In this document: piece after piece, positions 17,232 to 25,755 of the stretch
How positions within the stretch are numbered: position 1 is the stretch's first letter
Layout: every line of letters starts with the position of its first letter
NCBI RefSeq assembly: GCF_001612905.1
Contig: NZ_BDBI01000046.1
Coordinates: forward strand, 1-64,000
Length of the DNA: 64,000 nt
Direction of reading: 5' to 3'
From: Nocardia ignorata NBRC 108230
GTDB lineage: Bacteria; Actinomycetota; Actinomycetes; Mycobacteriales; Mycobacteriaceae
Notes under the pieces: model-generated
Databases searched by the model: none
Told to the model about the DNA's origin: nothing
What the model saw: only the letters and a program-made list of their open reading frames with translations
Translations under genes and position numbers: made by a program

Positions 17232-18034
17232 CACCGTGCTCGGCCCGGCGCCCACGCCGGGCCAGCCCGCACGCCGCCACATAGCCGCGGACCAGGGGGC
17301 GGGTGTCGTCGCGTCGCCAGGCCAGGGCCAGTTCGCACGGGCTGATCCCGGTGACCGGTCGGCACACCACGCCGTCGCGGGTCACCATCGGTGCGTTTCC
17401 GGTGGCCAGCAACACGACGCCGTCGCCGTTGACCAAGGCCTCGTAGGTTTCCTCGGTGCTCGAGACCTCCGCGCCGATGACGGGTTCGCGGCCGTCACGG
17501 GCATCGAGGGCGAGCCAGTAGTCGCGCAGGATCCCGGCCGAGTGCGCAAGCGCCAGAAAGGGTTCCGCGAGAAGATCCGCGAAGTCGATCTGCTCGCGGG
17601 TGGCGAGCAGGTGTGTACTCGGCAAGGCGACCAGCTGCGGTTCCGTCACGACCACGTGCCAGTCGTAGCGGGCGCGGTCGAGCGGCAACCAGACGAAGGC
17701 GACATCACTGGAGCCATCGGCCAGCCCCGCAGACGGGTCTTCCCAACTGAACTGGCGCAGTACCGGTTTCGCGTGCGGAAAGGCGGTGCCGAACCGGGAG
17801 CGGATGGCGGGCAGGATGCCACGACCCGGGCTCGTGCTGATCCCGATCGTCAGGACCGCCGCCTGCGTGGCCTTCGCGGCTGCGACCGCAGCTTCGCCGA
17901 GCTCCCACGCCGCGAGTACCTGACGCGCATGCGGCAGCAGCGCCGCACCCGCCGCCGTCACGGTGACCGCCCGCGGTTCACGCACGAACAATGCGGTACC
18001 GATCTGCCTTTCGAGCTTGCGGATCGTGATCAAC
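17218..18034 (-). pseudogene. LysR-family regulator, 5' truncated
   Basis: The reading frame encodes most of a LysR protein: the end of the DNA-binding domain (ITIRKLERQIGTALFVREPR, then VTVTAAGAALLPHA) and a complete effector domain. The first ~45 residues, with the helix-turn-helix, are absent; upstream of about 18034 the frame continues only as the antisense of an SDR gene. No sensible start codon with the missing segment exists. Together with the SDR fragment this indicates a deletion that removed the shared divergent promoter region. Confidence 0.75.
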
Positions 18035-18625
18035 AATGCGGGCCGCACCCATGTGGGCGCGGTGGAAGAGACCACCGATGCCGAACTGCGCGCCCTGTTC
18101 GACCTGCATCTGTTCGGCCCCGCGGCATTGACCAGGGCGGTACTGCCGCACATGCGCGCGCAGCGCGGCGGTGCGATCGTGCAGATGAGCAGCGTCGGCG
18201 GGCAACTGTCCTTCGCCGGGTTCTCCGCCTACAGCGCGACGAAATTCGCCCTCGAGGGCCTGTCGGAAGCACTGGCCGAGGAAGTGGCGCCGTTCGGGAT
18301 CAAGGTGCTGATCGTGGAGCCCGGAGCCTTCCGCACCGGCCTGTTCGGACCGGGCGCGGCCGCCTTCAGCGCCGAGTCCGAGGTGTACGCCGACACCGCG
18401 GGAGCCACCCGCCGCATGGTCGAGGGCGGCGACGGCACCCAGCCGGGCGACCCAGCCAAGGCCGCCGCCGCCATCCGCACCGCCCTCGCCGCCGAGCACA
18501 CCCCGCTGCGACTGCCGTTGGGGTCCGACTCGGTCGACGCGGTGCTCGGCCACCTCGACGCGGTCCGTGACGACGTACTGACCTGGGAGAAAGTCTCCCG
18601 CGACACCACCTTCGACGAGAACTGA
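18022..18625 (+). pseudogene. short-chain dehydrogenase (SDR), 5' truncated
   Basis: About 200 residues of a classical SDR starting abruptly at IVINNAGRTHVG, the NNAG motif normally found near residue 85. Downstream the catalytic Ser and YSATK are present, as is the PG motif (VEPGAFRTG). The TGxxxGxG cofactor loop and first ~80 residues are missing, so it cannot bind NAD(P) normally. The break point coincides with that of the LysR remnant on the opposite strand. The last codons are followed six bases later by a lipoprotein gene. Confidence 0.75.
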
Positions 18626-18631
18626 AAGACG

Positions 18632-19003
18632 ATGCGCGCCAGACTGTTCCGCACTCTCGCTCCGCTGGTCCTGGTCACCGCCGCGCTGCTCGGATCGGCC
18701 TGCGGTGACAACACCGCGGCCGCCCCGGTGCCGCCGACAACCTCCCAGCAGGTGCCCCAGGACGCGGGGCACGCACGGCTGAACCAACTGGTCGGCGAGT
18801 GGACGGCCGAGAAGTCCACGTTCGTCGCGGGCGGCACGCCGGAGAACCCGATCGTCACCCGCGACGCGGTCTCGCGGTGGAGCTGGGTCGCCGCGGTGAT
18901 CAGGCTGGAGTCGCCGGACCGGACGGTCATGGAGCTCTACTTCACCCCGCCGGGCGAACCGGAGCGGCTCGCCGACCGAGTCGTACTGACCAGGCGCAGC
19001 TGA
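18632..19003 (+). CDS. short lipoprotein resembling DUF1579
   Basis: 123 residues. A lipoprotein signal peptide is clear: RLFRTLAPLVLVTAALLGSAC with lipobox LGSAC, so it should be lipid-anchored by Lgt. The mature part starts LNQLVGEWTAEKSTFV and ends MELYFTPPGEPERLADRVVLTR, which resembles the two ends of DUF1579 proteins, but the middle of that domain seems too short. It may be an internally shortened gene. It lies six bases after the truncated SDR and was probably co-transcribed with it. Confidence 0.55.
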   Translation: MRARLFRTLAPLVLVTAALLGSACGDNTAAAPVPPTTSQQVPQDAGHARLNQLVGEWTAEKSTFVAGGTPENPIVTRDAVSRWSWVAAVIRLESPDRTVMELYFTPPGEPERLADRVVLTRRS

Positions 19004-19026
19004 CCTCCTCGACCGGCCGACGGCGT

Positions 19027-19482
19027 TCACACGATGGCCGGATCCGCCTGCGGCGCGGGCGGATCCGGCACCCGGCTCACCACTGTCCGCAACACGAGAT
19101 AGATCGGGAAGGCGATGGGGGACAAGAGAATCGTGCCGACCAGCAGGGGTCCCATGAGCAGCGGGGGGATGGCGCGGTCACGGCTGTCGAGGTAGATCCA
19201 GCGGCCGAGGAACAGATCCCAGGCGAGGATCTGGGCCCACAGCGCGGTCAGCACCGCGGGGTCGGCGGCGGCGTCGGTGATGGCGGCCAGCGACGGCGAG
19301 GTCACCAGCGACCACAGGGTCCCCAGGACCGGGATCGCCACGATCGCCCAGATCACCAGGGAGGGCGCGACGATCCACGGCGAGGCGATGATCGGGCGGG
19401 TGCGCCGCCACGTCGGCGCGAAGATCATCAGCGCCCAGAACGGCACCGTGACATAGAACGACAGGTCGAACAGCGTACTCAT
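19027..19482 (-). CDS. ABA4-like (DUF4281) membrane protein
   Basis: 151 residues with four hydrophobic helices. The start MSTLFDLSFYVTVPFWALMIFAP and the segment ILAWDLFLGRWIYLDSRDRAIP match the ABA4-like family, named after the plant neoxanthin-synthesis protein; the bacterial function is unknown. Its ATG overlaps the stop of the upstream membrane gene by four bases (ATGA), so the two are translationally coupled and controlled from the operator near 20450. Confidence 0.8.
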   Translation of the reverse strand: MSTLFDLSFYVTVPFWALMIFAPTWRRTRPIIASPWIVAPSLVIWAIVAIPVLGTLWSLVTSPSLAAITDAAADPAVLTALWAQILAWDLFLGRWIYLDSRDRAIPPLLMGPLLVGTILLSPIAFPIYLVLRTVVSRVPDPPAPQADPAIV

Positions 19483-20426
19483 GCGGTGACCACCTTCCGG
19501 TTGCCGATCGCGCTCGCGAACGAAACCAATACTCCGACACCAACTCCCACGGCGATCGCTGCCGCGACGACCAGGGTTGTCCGGTCCGGGTGGACGAGCG
19601 GCTGCCCGCGCAGCGCCTGCCAGGTCACCAGTGCCAGCACCGCGGCGTAACCACCCGAGGCGGTGAGGAGCAGGCCGAGCCGCACGCGTGCGTACCGCAG
19701 CAACGGAATCCGTGGCGCGAGGACTACGAGCCCGGCGGCGAGCAGCGGCAGGATCTGCAACGCGTGCATGCCGACGAAATGCGGAATGCGCAGGTCACCG
19801 TTGGTGGTGCTCCAGCCGGTGATCGGCATACCCGGTGTGCCGTCGGGCGCACCGACGGTGTGCGCGCCCGCGATGCCTTCCACCCCCGATTCCTGCATGG
19901 GCATCAGCTGCCCGAGCGCCAGGCCGACGAGGGTGATCGCGAGCCCGAGCCGGACCGACCAGGTGACGGCGGCATCGCCGATGCGGGCGCGCGACAGACC
20001 GGCCGCGACAGCCATCGTCGCGAGGAACAGCACGATGATGGTGACGGCCATCGTCACCCAGAGCACCGTGTCGAACACGGTCGTCGTGTTGAAGTGACTT
20101 CGGGTGCCGCGCACCACCTGCCCGACGATGATCACCTGCTCGATGGTTCCGGCGATCACGATCACCGTGGCCATCCACCACAGGAATCGGGAAGGCTTGG
20201 GCCGCAACGAGATCAGCCAGGCCAGCGCCACGCTGTAGAGCACGAACGACAGGGCGAATTTGGACGGCTTGAACCAGGCGGTCGATCCGGCGATCACCCG
20301 GTCGTCGACCAGCATCCCGACGACGGTCACCACCGCCAGGAGCGCGTTGACGGCGGCGAAGTACAGCAGCGGCCGATGCAGCGGGGCGTGGCGGCGAGGC
20401 AAGGACTCTGCGAATGAGACGGACAT
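19479..20426 (-). CDS. multi-pass membrane protein of unknown function
   Basis: 315 residues with seven to eight predicted helices; first cytoplasmic residues are basic (RRHAPLHR). Motif-like pieces are STAWFKPSKFALSF, RGTRSHFNTTT, LGQLMPMQES and PHFVGMHALQILPLL; the histidines in the last two helices could bind a cofactor or metal, but I do not recognise the family. It is the first gene of a two-gene operon with the ABA4-like protein and is divergent from a MerR regulator across a paired operator. Confidence 0.7.
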   Translation of the reverse strand: MSVSFAESLPRRHAPLHRPLLYFAAVNALLAVVTVVGMLVDDRVIAGSTAWFKPSKFALSFVLYSVALAWLISLRPKPSRFLWWMATVIVIAGTIEQVIIVGQVVRGTRSHFNTTTVFDTVLWVTMAVTIIVLFLATMAVAAGLSRARIGDAAVTWSVRLGLAITLVGLALGQLMPMQESGVEGIAGAHTVGAPDGTPGMPITGWSTTNGDLRIPHFVGMHALQILPLLAAGLVVLAPRIPLLRYARVRLGLLLTASGGYAAVLALVTWQALRGQPLVHPDRTTLVVAAAIAVGVGVGVLVSFASAIGNRKVVTA

Positions 20427-20446
20427 GCGAATCTCCCGACGTTCTA

Positions 20447-20483
20447 GATAGCTACACTATCTGTTATAGATAGTTAGACTATC
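20447..20483. promoter_or_regulatory. two copies of GATAG-N5-CTATC operator
   Basis: GATAGCTACACTATC (20447-20461) and GATAGTTAGACTATC (20469-20483) are two near-identical inverted repeats whose starts are 22 bp apart, so they face the same side of the helix. They lie between the divergent membrane operon and MerR gene and overlap TATAGA/TAGACT -10-like sequences. Probable binding site of the adjacent MerR protein. Confidence 0.7.
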
Positions 20484-20527
20484 CACGAACGGGGCGCTAA
20501 GCAAGAGGGCGAACGAAGGAGGCGACG

Positions 20528-21175
20528 GTGCGGATCTCGGAGTTGAGCGAACGCAGCGGCATCGCGGTGGCGACGATCAAGTACTACCTGCGTGAAGGGC
20601 TGTTGCCACCCGGCGAACGCACCGGCCCCAACCAGGCCAGTTACGGAGACGAGCATGTCCGCAGGTTGCGCCTGGTGCGGGCGCTGATCGAGGTCGGCGG
20701 GCTACCGGTGGCCACGGTAGGTGACGTCCTGAGGGCCGTCGACACCCCCGACCTGCCGATGTTCAGCCTGCTCGGGGTGGTGCAGGGCAGCCTCATCTCC
20801 CCCGCTCCCGCCGCCTCCGACGCCGAGTGGGAGCGCGCCTACGAGACCGTGCGCAGGGAAATGGATCGGCGGGGATGGTCGATGAAACCGGCCCAGCCGG
20901 TGATCGAGGCCCTCACCGCCGTCCTCGTACGCGCCGCTCAGCTCGGTTACCCCGAGTGGGGCGAGACCGCGTTGCCGGCCTACTTCGACGGCGCGCGCAT
21001 CGTCGCCGAAACCGATGTCGCCACGGCGCTTTCGGCAGGCGAACGCGACGCCGTCGTCGACGCGGTCGTCGTCCTGACCGTCCTGGGCGACACCGCCCTC
21101 GCCGCCATCCGCCGCATCGCCCAGGCCCAGGTGTCCCTGGAAAAGCTGAGGTCGGACTCCTCTCCCAGCGCCTGA
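20528..21175 (+). CDS. MerR-family transcriptional regulator
   Basis: 215 residues. The N-terminal MerR winged helix is standard (MRISELSERSGIAVATIKYY, LREGLLPPGERT, YGDEHVRRLRLVRALIEVGG). The C-terminal ~130 residues are an actinobacterial effector region lacking the cysteines of metal sensors, so a small-molecule ligand is more likely. The GTG start follows GAAGGAGG. It is divergent from the membrane pair at 19027-20426 and probably acts at the paired GATAG/CTATC operator. Confidence 0.88.
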   Translation: MRISELSERSGIAVATIKYYLREGLLPPGERTGPNQASYGDEHVRRLRLVRALIEVGGLPVATVGDVLRAVDTPDLPMFSLLGVVQGSLISPAPAASDAEWERAYETVRREMDRRGWSMKPAQPVIEALTAVLVRAAQLGYPEWGETALPAYFDGARIVAETDVATALSAGERDAVVDAVVVLTVLGDTALAAIRRIAQAQVSLEKLRSDSSPSA

Positions 21176-21190
21176 TCTCGCACGAACATG

Positions 21191-21232
21191 GGTAACTCGC
21201 CGGGCACGGGCAAACGTCCCCGGCGAGTTACC
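21191..21232. terminator. bidirectional hairpin terminator
   Basis: Perfect 14-bp stem (21191-21204 with 21219-21232) and 14-base loop between the convergent MerR and ABC transporter genes. Confidence 0.75.
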
Positions 21233-21294
21233 GCCAGCCGCCCGGCGCACAGGACTCACCACCTGAGTCCGGCCAAAATACGCGGAGAGGCGGG

Positions 21295-22074
21295 TCAGAG
21301 CAGACGTGAGAGAAAGGACTTCGTCCGTTCGTGCTGTGGGTTGGACAGCAGCTCACGCGGCGGTCCCGACTCCACCACCACACCGCCGTCCATGAACACC
21401 AGCTCGTCGGCGACTTCGCGGGCGAAGCCCATCTCGTGGGTCACCACCAGCATCGTCATGCCCGAATCGGCCAGCTCACGCATGACCGTGAGCACTTCAC
21501 CGACCAGTTCGGGGTCGAGCGCCGAGGTCGGCTCGTCGAACAGCATCAGTTTGGGATCCATGGCGAGCGCACGCGCGATCGCCACCCGCTGCTGCTGACC
21601 ACCCGAGAGCTGCGCCGGGTAGGCGTTGCGCTTGGCCGACAGACCGACCCGCTCGAGCAGTTCCTCGGCCCGGGCGATCGCCTCGGACTTGCGGATACCA
21701 CGCACCTGGGTGGGCGCCTCGATGACGTTCTCCAATGCCGTGCGATGCGGGAACAGGTTGAAGTGCTGGAACACCATGCCGATGTCGCGGCGCTGGACCG
21801 CGGCGTCGCGCGGGTGCATCTCGTAGAGCTTGCCGTTCTTCTCCCGGTAGCCCACGAGTTCGCCGTCGACGTAGAGCCTGCCAGCGTTCACCTGCTCGAG
21901 GTGGTTGATGCAGCGCAGGAAGGTCGACTTGCCCGAGCCCGACGGGCCGACCAGGGTGAGCACCTTGCCCCGGTGCACCTCCAGCGAGATGCCCTTGAGC
22001 ACCTGCAGCGCACCGAAGTTCTTGCACACCCGATCGGCGAGCACCATGGGAGGTGCGGTCACTGCTTCGCTCAT
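21295..22074 (-). CDS. polar amino acid ABC transporter, ATP-binding protein
   Basis: 259 residues. Walker A GPSGSGKST, Q-loop VFQHFNLFPHRTALENV, signature LSGGQQQRVAIARALAM, Walker B LMLFDEPTSALDPE and switch histidine VVTHEMGFAREVAD are all intact, the GlnQ/HisP pattern. It powers import through the adjacent permease. ATG 22074 overlaps the permease stop as ATGA, so translation is coupled. Last gene of a three-gene operon. Confidence 0.93.
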   Translation of the reverse strand: MSEAVTAPPMVLADRVCKNFGALQVLKGISLEVHRGKVLTLVGPSGSGKSTFLRCINHLEQVNAGRLYVDGELVGYREKNGKLYEMHPRDAAVQRRDIGMVFQHFNLFPHRTALENVIEAPTQVRGIRKSEAIARAEELLERVGLSAKRNAYPAQLSGGQQQRVAIARALAMDPKLMLFDEPTSALDPELVGEVLTVMRELADSGMTMLVVTHEMGFAREVADELVFMDGGVVVESGPPRELLSNPQHERTKSFLSRLL

Positions 22075-23009
22075 TTCGCCTTCACCGCCGCATGTGCCGT
22101 GGCCAGTTCCTCGAGCTGCTTGGCCGTCAGCTGCCGGGTGGCACCGCGCGAGTAATACCGTTCCAAGTAGTACTGCCCGACCATCAGCACGCTGGTGATC
22201 GCCAGGTACCAGGTGGCACAGACGAGCAGCAGCGGGATCGGCTGGAAGTTCACGCCGTAGATGTCGCGGGCACGACCGAACAGGTCGGTGCTCAAGGGGA
22301 TCGCGGTCACCAGCGAGGTGGTTTTGAGCATGCCGATCAGCTCGTTGCCGGTGGGCGGGATGATCACCCGCATCGCCTGGGGGAGCACCGTGCGGCGCAT
22401 GGTCTGCGTCCACGACATGCCGAGCGCCACCGACGCCTCACGTTGACCCTCGCCGACGGAGTTGATCCCCGCGCGCACGATCTCGGCCATGTACGCGGCT
22501 TCGTTGAGGCCGAGCCCGATCACCGCGAACAGGAACGCGGCCTGCAGGTTCTGCACGTCGATGTGGAAGAACTGCGGACCGAACGGCACACCGAGGTCGA
22601 TCTGCTTGTAGAGCGACGGGACGAGACCCCAGAACACCAGCTGCACGAACACCGGGGTGCCGCGGAAGATCCACAGGTAGACCCACGCGGTGGTGCGCAG
22701 CACCGGGTTCGGCGACAGGCGCATCACCGCGAGCACGGTGCCGAGACCCACCGCGATCGCCATCGCGAGCACAGTGAGTTCCAGAGTGACGATCGCGCCC
22801 TGGGTGATGCGGCTGTCGAACAGGTACCTGCCGTAGGTGTCCCACTTGTAAGCGGGGTTGGTGGCAGCGCCGTAGACGAACAATCCCACCAGGATCAGGA
22901 TGATTGCCGCCGCGATCCAGCGGCCCGGCCTGCGCAGCGGGACCGCTTTGATCGGTTCGGGTTCGGTGCCCGGTCCGGGCACCTCCACCGTGTCTTCCTT
23001 GTCGGTCAC
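22071..23009 (-). CDS. polar amino acid ABC transporter, permease
   Basis: 312 residues, five to six helices with a hydrophilic N-terminal extension. The EAA loop reads EASVALGMSWTQTMRRTVLP, the contact for the ATPase, and the HisMQ-type YLWIFRGTPVFVQLVFW is present. The GTG start at 23009 lies one base after the stop of the binding-protein gene, without a separate ribosome-binding site, implying coupling. Probably a homodimeric channel for a glutamate/glutamine- or cystine-like solute. Confidence 0.92.
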   Translation of the reverse strand: MTDKEDTVEVPGPGTEPEPIKAVPLRRPGRWIAAAIILILVGLFVYGAATNPAYKWDTYGRYLFDSRITQGAIVTLELTVLAMAIAVGLGTVLAVMRLSPNPVLRTTAWVYLWIFRGTPVFVQLVFWGLVPSLYKQIDLGVPFGPQFFHIDVQNLQAAFLFAVIGLGLNEAAYMAEIVRAGINSVGEGQREASVALGMSWTQTMRRTVLPQAMRVIIPPTGNELIGMLKTTSLVTAIPLSTDLFGRARDIYGVNFQPIPLLLVCATWYLAITSVLMVGQYYLERYYSRGATRQLTAKQLEELATAHAAVKAK

Positions 23010-23010
23010 G

Positions 23011-23916
23011 TCAGCTCACTGCGCCGTTGACGACCGAGGTCTTGATCTGACCGTCCTGGACACCCCAGTTCGTGGTGATCTCGCCGTACTTGCCGTTGTC
23101 GATCAGGTGCTGCAGCGCCTTCTGCAGCGACACCGCCAGCGGCGAGCCCTTCTGCACGGCCCAGCCGTAGGGCGCCGAGTCGAACAGCGGGCCCGAGGAC
23201 TCGATCTTGCCTTCGCTCTGCTTGATCGCGTACGCCGTCACCGGCGAATCGGCCGACATCGCGTCGACCTGACCGAGGACGAGTGCGTTGGTCGCGGCGC
23301 TCTGCTCGTCGAACGGCTTCATATCGATCGGCGGCTTGCCTTCGGCGACGCACTTCGCGCTCTTGGCGGGAATCTCTTCGGTGTGCTCGACCGTAGTGGC
23401 CTGTACGGCGACTCGTTTACCGCACGCATTGTTCGGATCGATGGTTTTGCCGGTTTGCTGGGCCCACTGGATACCCGCGTTGAAATAGGTCGTGAAATCG
23501 ACCTGCTGCTCGCGTTCGCGCGAATCGGTGATCGAGGACATACCCACGTCGTAGGTGCCTGCCTGGATCGCGGGAATGATCTTCTCGAAGGCGGACTCCT
23601 GATAATCGACCGTCAGCCCGAGGGTGGCGGCGACCGCGTCGAGCAGGTCCACGTCGAAGCCGACGATCTTGCCGCTGGCGTCCTTGTACTCGTTCGGCTG
23701 GTACGGCACGTTCACGCCGACGACGATCTTGCCTGCTTGCTTCACCTTGTCGGGCAGCGTCGCGGCGATCGCGTCGACCTTCTCGGCCGAGACCTTGGTG
23801 ACCTCGGTGGTATCGCCCTCGGTGTTTTCCGCGCAGCCGGTCAACACCATCGCGCCCACGGCGGCGGTACAGAGCAACCGCACGGCACCGCGGCCGAGCA
23901 CAGTTCGAACAGACAA
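23011..23916 (-). CDS. polar amino acid ABC transporter, substrate-binding lipoprotein
   Basis: 301 residues. Signal peptide with lipobox VLTGC, then a family-3 binding protein: PYQPNEYKDASGKIVGFDVD, GTYDVGMSSITDSRERE, DSAPYGWAVQKGSPL. It anchors outside the membrane and delivers solute to the permease. A GGAGG five bases upstream favours the TTG at 23916 over the GTG at 23928, which the same GGAGG would overlap. First gene of the operon. Ligand is an amino acid, not further resolvable. Confidence 0.88.
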   Translation of the reverse strand: MSVRTVLGRGAVRLLCTAAVGAMVLTGCAENTEGDTTEVTKVSAEKVDAIAATLPDKVKQAGKIVVGVNVPYQPNEYKDASGKIVGFDVDLLDAVAATLGLTVDYQESAFEKIIPAIQAGTYDVGMSSITDSREREQQVDFTTYFNAGIQWAQQTGKTIDPNNACGKRVAVQATTVEHTEEIPAKSAKCVAEGKPPIDMKPFDEQSAATNALVLGQVDAMSADSPVTAYAIKQSEGKIESSGPLFDSAPYGWAVQKGSPLAVSLQKALQHLIDNGKYGEITTNWGVQDGQIKTSVVNGAVS

Positions 23917-24042
23917 AGGAGCCTCCACATTTCACGTCGACGCCGGCCACGTGTCAGCGCCTGTTTGGCAATGTATGCGAACCGGACACAGCGTGGTGCG
24001 ACAGTAACCGAAGATTAATCAGCGAATGTGAAAGGGGTGGGT

Positions 24043-25131
24043 TCACCTCCGGTGCACGCGGGCGGCGACCTGTTCGGTGAATTCCCTGGTCGAGGCGAGA
24101 CCACCGAGATCCGCGGTGGCGATTCCGGCGGCGAGCGTCGCCGCGACCGCACCGGAGATCCGGTCCGCCGCCGCATTCAGCGCACGATTTCCATCGCGAA
24201 CTCCCAACCAGCGCAACAACATTGCCGCCGACAGGTGCAATGCCACCGGATTCGCCCGATTGTGTCCGGCCAGGCCGGGTGCGGCACCGTGCACCGCCTG
24301 CGCCATCGCCTTGGTATCGGAGCAGTTGAGCGAGGGCGCCATGCCGAGCGACCCGCTCAGCTCGCCCGCCAGGTCCGAGAGGATGTCACCGAAGAGGTTC
24401 TCGGTGACGATCACGTCGAACTCGCCGGGCGCGCGCACGAGGTGCGCGGCCATCGCGTCGACGTGCGCGTCGTCGACCCGCACGTCCGGATATTGCCCGG
24501 CAATCTCGTAGCACACGTCACGGAAGAGTCCGGTGGTCATCGGGAGCACATTCGCCTTGTGCACCACCGTGACCCGCTTGCGCCGTTCCCGCGCCAGCCG
24601 CAGCGCCTGATGGGCGATCCGTTCGCACGCCTGCCGGGTGATCACGGCAACCGCCATGGCCACGTCCTCGGTCGGCTTGAACTCCCCCGACCCGGCGAAC
24701 ATATTGCGATCGGCATAGAAGCCCTCGCTGTTCTCCCGCACGATCACCAGGTCGATATCGGCCGCCGTCGCACGCACTCCCGGGAAGGCCACGGCGGGAC
24801 GGATGTTCGCGTACAGACCGAGGCGCTTGCGGATGGCACCGCCGGGCGCCACCCGCATGTCGGCCGGGTAGGAGGCGTTGTCGTGCGGGCCGAGGATCCA
24901 GGCGTCGAGCTCGTCGAGTGCCGCGAGGGTCTGCTCGGGCAGCGGATGACCGAATTCGGCGATGGCGTCGTGGCCGATGCGCAGCGGCACCCAGTCCACC
25001 GGGTCGAGCCCGGCCGCGCCGACTGCCTCGTCGACCACCACGCGGGTGGCGGCCACCACCTCGGGTCCGATGCCGTCACCGTCGATCACTCCGAGCCGCA
25101 CGCTCGCCTTCGTCGTGTTCACGCGCTCCAT
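24043..25131 (-). CDS. isocitrate/isopropylmalate dehydrogenase family protein (3-IPM or tartrate-type)
   Basis: 362 residues. The NAD-dependent beta-decarboxylating dehydrogenase fold is clear: LGVIDGDGIGPEVVAAT, VRENSEGFYADRN (the substrate/arginine region), HKANVLPMTTGLFRD, VTENLFGDILSDLAGELSGSLG. The motif ENSEGFYADRN differs from canonical LeuB and is nearer to homologues acting on other malate-like acids, so leuB is not assigned. ATG 25131 is used; a GTG nine bases later with GAGGAT seven bases ahead is an alternative. It is divergent from the 2H phosphoesterase. Confidence 0.82.
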   Translation of the reverse strand: MERVNTTKASVRLGVIDGDGIGPEVVAATRVVVDEAVGAAGLDPVDWVPLRIGHDAIAEFGHPLPEQTLAALDELDAWILGPHDNASYPADMRVAPGGAIRKRLGLYANIRPAVAFPGVRATAADIDLVIVRENSEGFYADRNMFAGSGEFKPTEDVAMAVAVITRQACERIAHQALRLARERRKRVTVVHKANVLPMTTGLFRDVCYEIAGQYPDVRVDDAHVDAMAAHLVRAPGEFDVIVTENLFGDILSDLAGELSGSLGMAPSLNCSDTKAMAQAVHGAAPGLAGHNRANPVALHLSAAMLLRWLGVRDGNRALNAAADRISGAVAATLAAGIATADLGGLASTREFTEQVAARVHRR

Positions 25132-25180
25132 CCTCGCCCCTGCCGCCCACGCCACCGGCACGGGGACATACCGGAGCGAC

Positions 25181-25186
25181 TAGTTT
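25181..25186 (+). promoter_or_regulatory. -10 element of the 2H phosphoesterase gene (leaderless)
   Basis: TAGTTT, seven bases, then ATG at 25194. Confidence 0.55.
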
Positions 25187-25193
25187 CTGGATC

Positions 25194-25706
25194 ATGGTGC
25201 AGTCGGTGGAGCTCCTCCTGGACGACGCGGGCGAGGCCGAGGTTCGCAGACAGTGGGCCGAGCTGGCCCGTTTCGGCCTCGCCGCCCCGCGCGGGGACAC
25301 TCATCGACCGCACATCACCGCGGCGGTGGCCCGCGAGATCTGGCCGAGGATCGACCGGGCGCTGGCGGGCCTGGAGTTCGCACCGTTGCCCGTCCGCCTG
25401 GGCGGACTGCTGATCTTCGGGGCACGCAGGCCCATTCTCGTGCGATCGGTGATCGTCACCGAGGAGCTGCTCGACCTGCACCGCCGGGTCGACGAGCTGG
25501 TCCGGGGATGCCCCGGTATGCCCGCGAACACGCGGCCGGGCGCGTGGACACCTCACGTGACACTCGCCCGCCGCGTGACCCCGGAACAGCTCGGCGCGGC
25601 GGTGCACGCAGTGGCCACCGACCACGAATTTCCGGCTGTTGTGGTGGGCATTCGCCGTTGGGACGGAGACGCGCGGCACGAGCATGTGGTAGTCGGTGGA
25701 AGATAG
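25194..25706 (+). CDS. 2'-5' RNA ligase family (2H phosphoesterase) protein
   Basis: 170 residues. The two catalytic H-x-T/S motifs of the 2H superfamily are present: HRPHITAAVA and WTPHVTLARR. These enzymes open cyclic phosphodiesters or act on RNA ends; the substrate here is unknown. The start is fixed by the promoter element seven bases upstream. Thioredoxin follows after 49 bases and could share the transcript, although it has its own AAGGAGAGG site. Confidence 0.85.
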   Translation: MVQSVELLLDDAGEAEVRRQWAELARFGLAAPRGDTHRPHITAAVAREIWPRIDRALAGLEFAPLPVRLGGLLIFGARRPILVRSVIVTEELLDLHRRVDELVRGCPGMPANTRPGAWTPHVTLARRVTPEQLGAAVHAVATDHEFPAVVVGIRRWDGDARHEHVVVGGR

Positions 25707-25755
25707 AGGGACGCCGAGGCGTTACAGCCGAGGACACCGACAAGGAGAGGACGTC

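Noticed and set aside
24043..25131. Assignment of the dehydrogenase as leuB
   Set aside because: The motif ENSEGFYADRN and the stand-alone context differ from canonical LeuB; only the family is supported.
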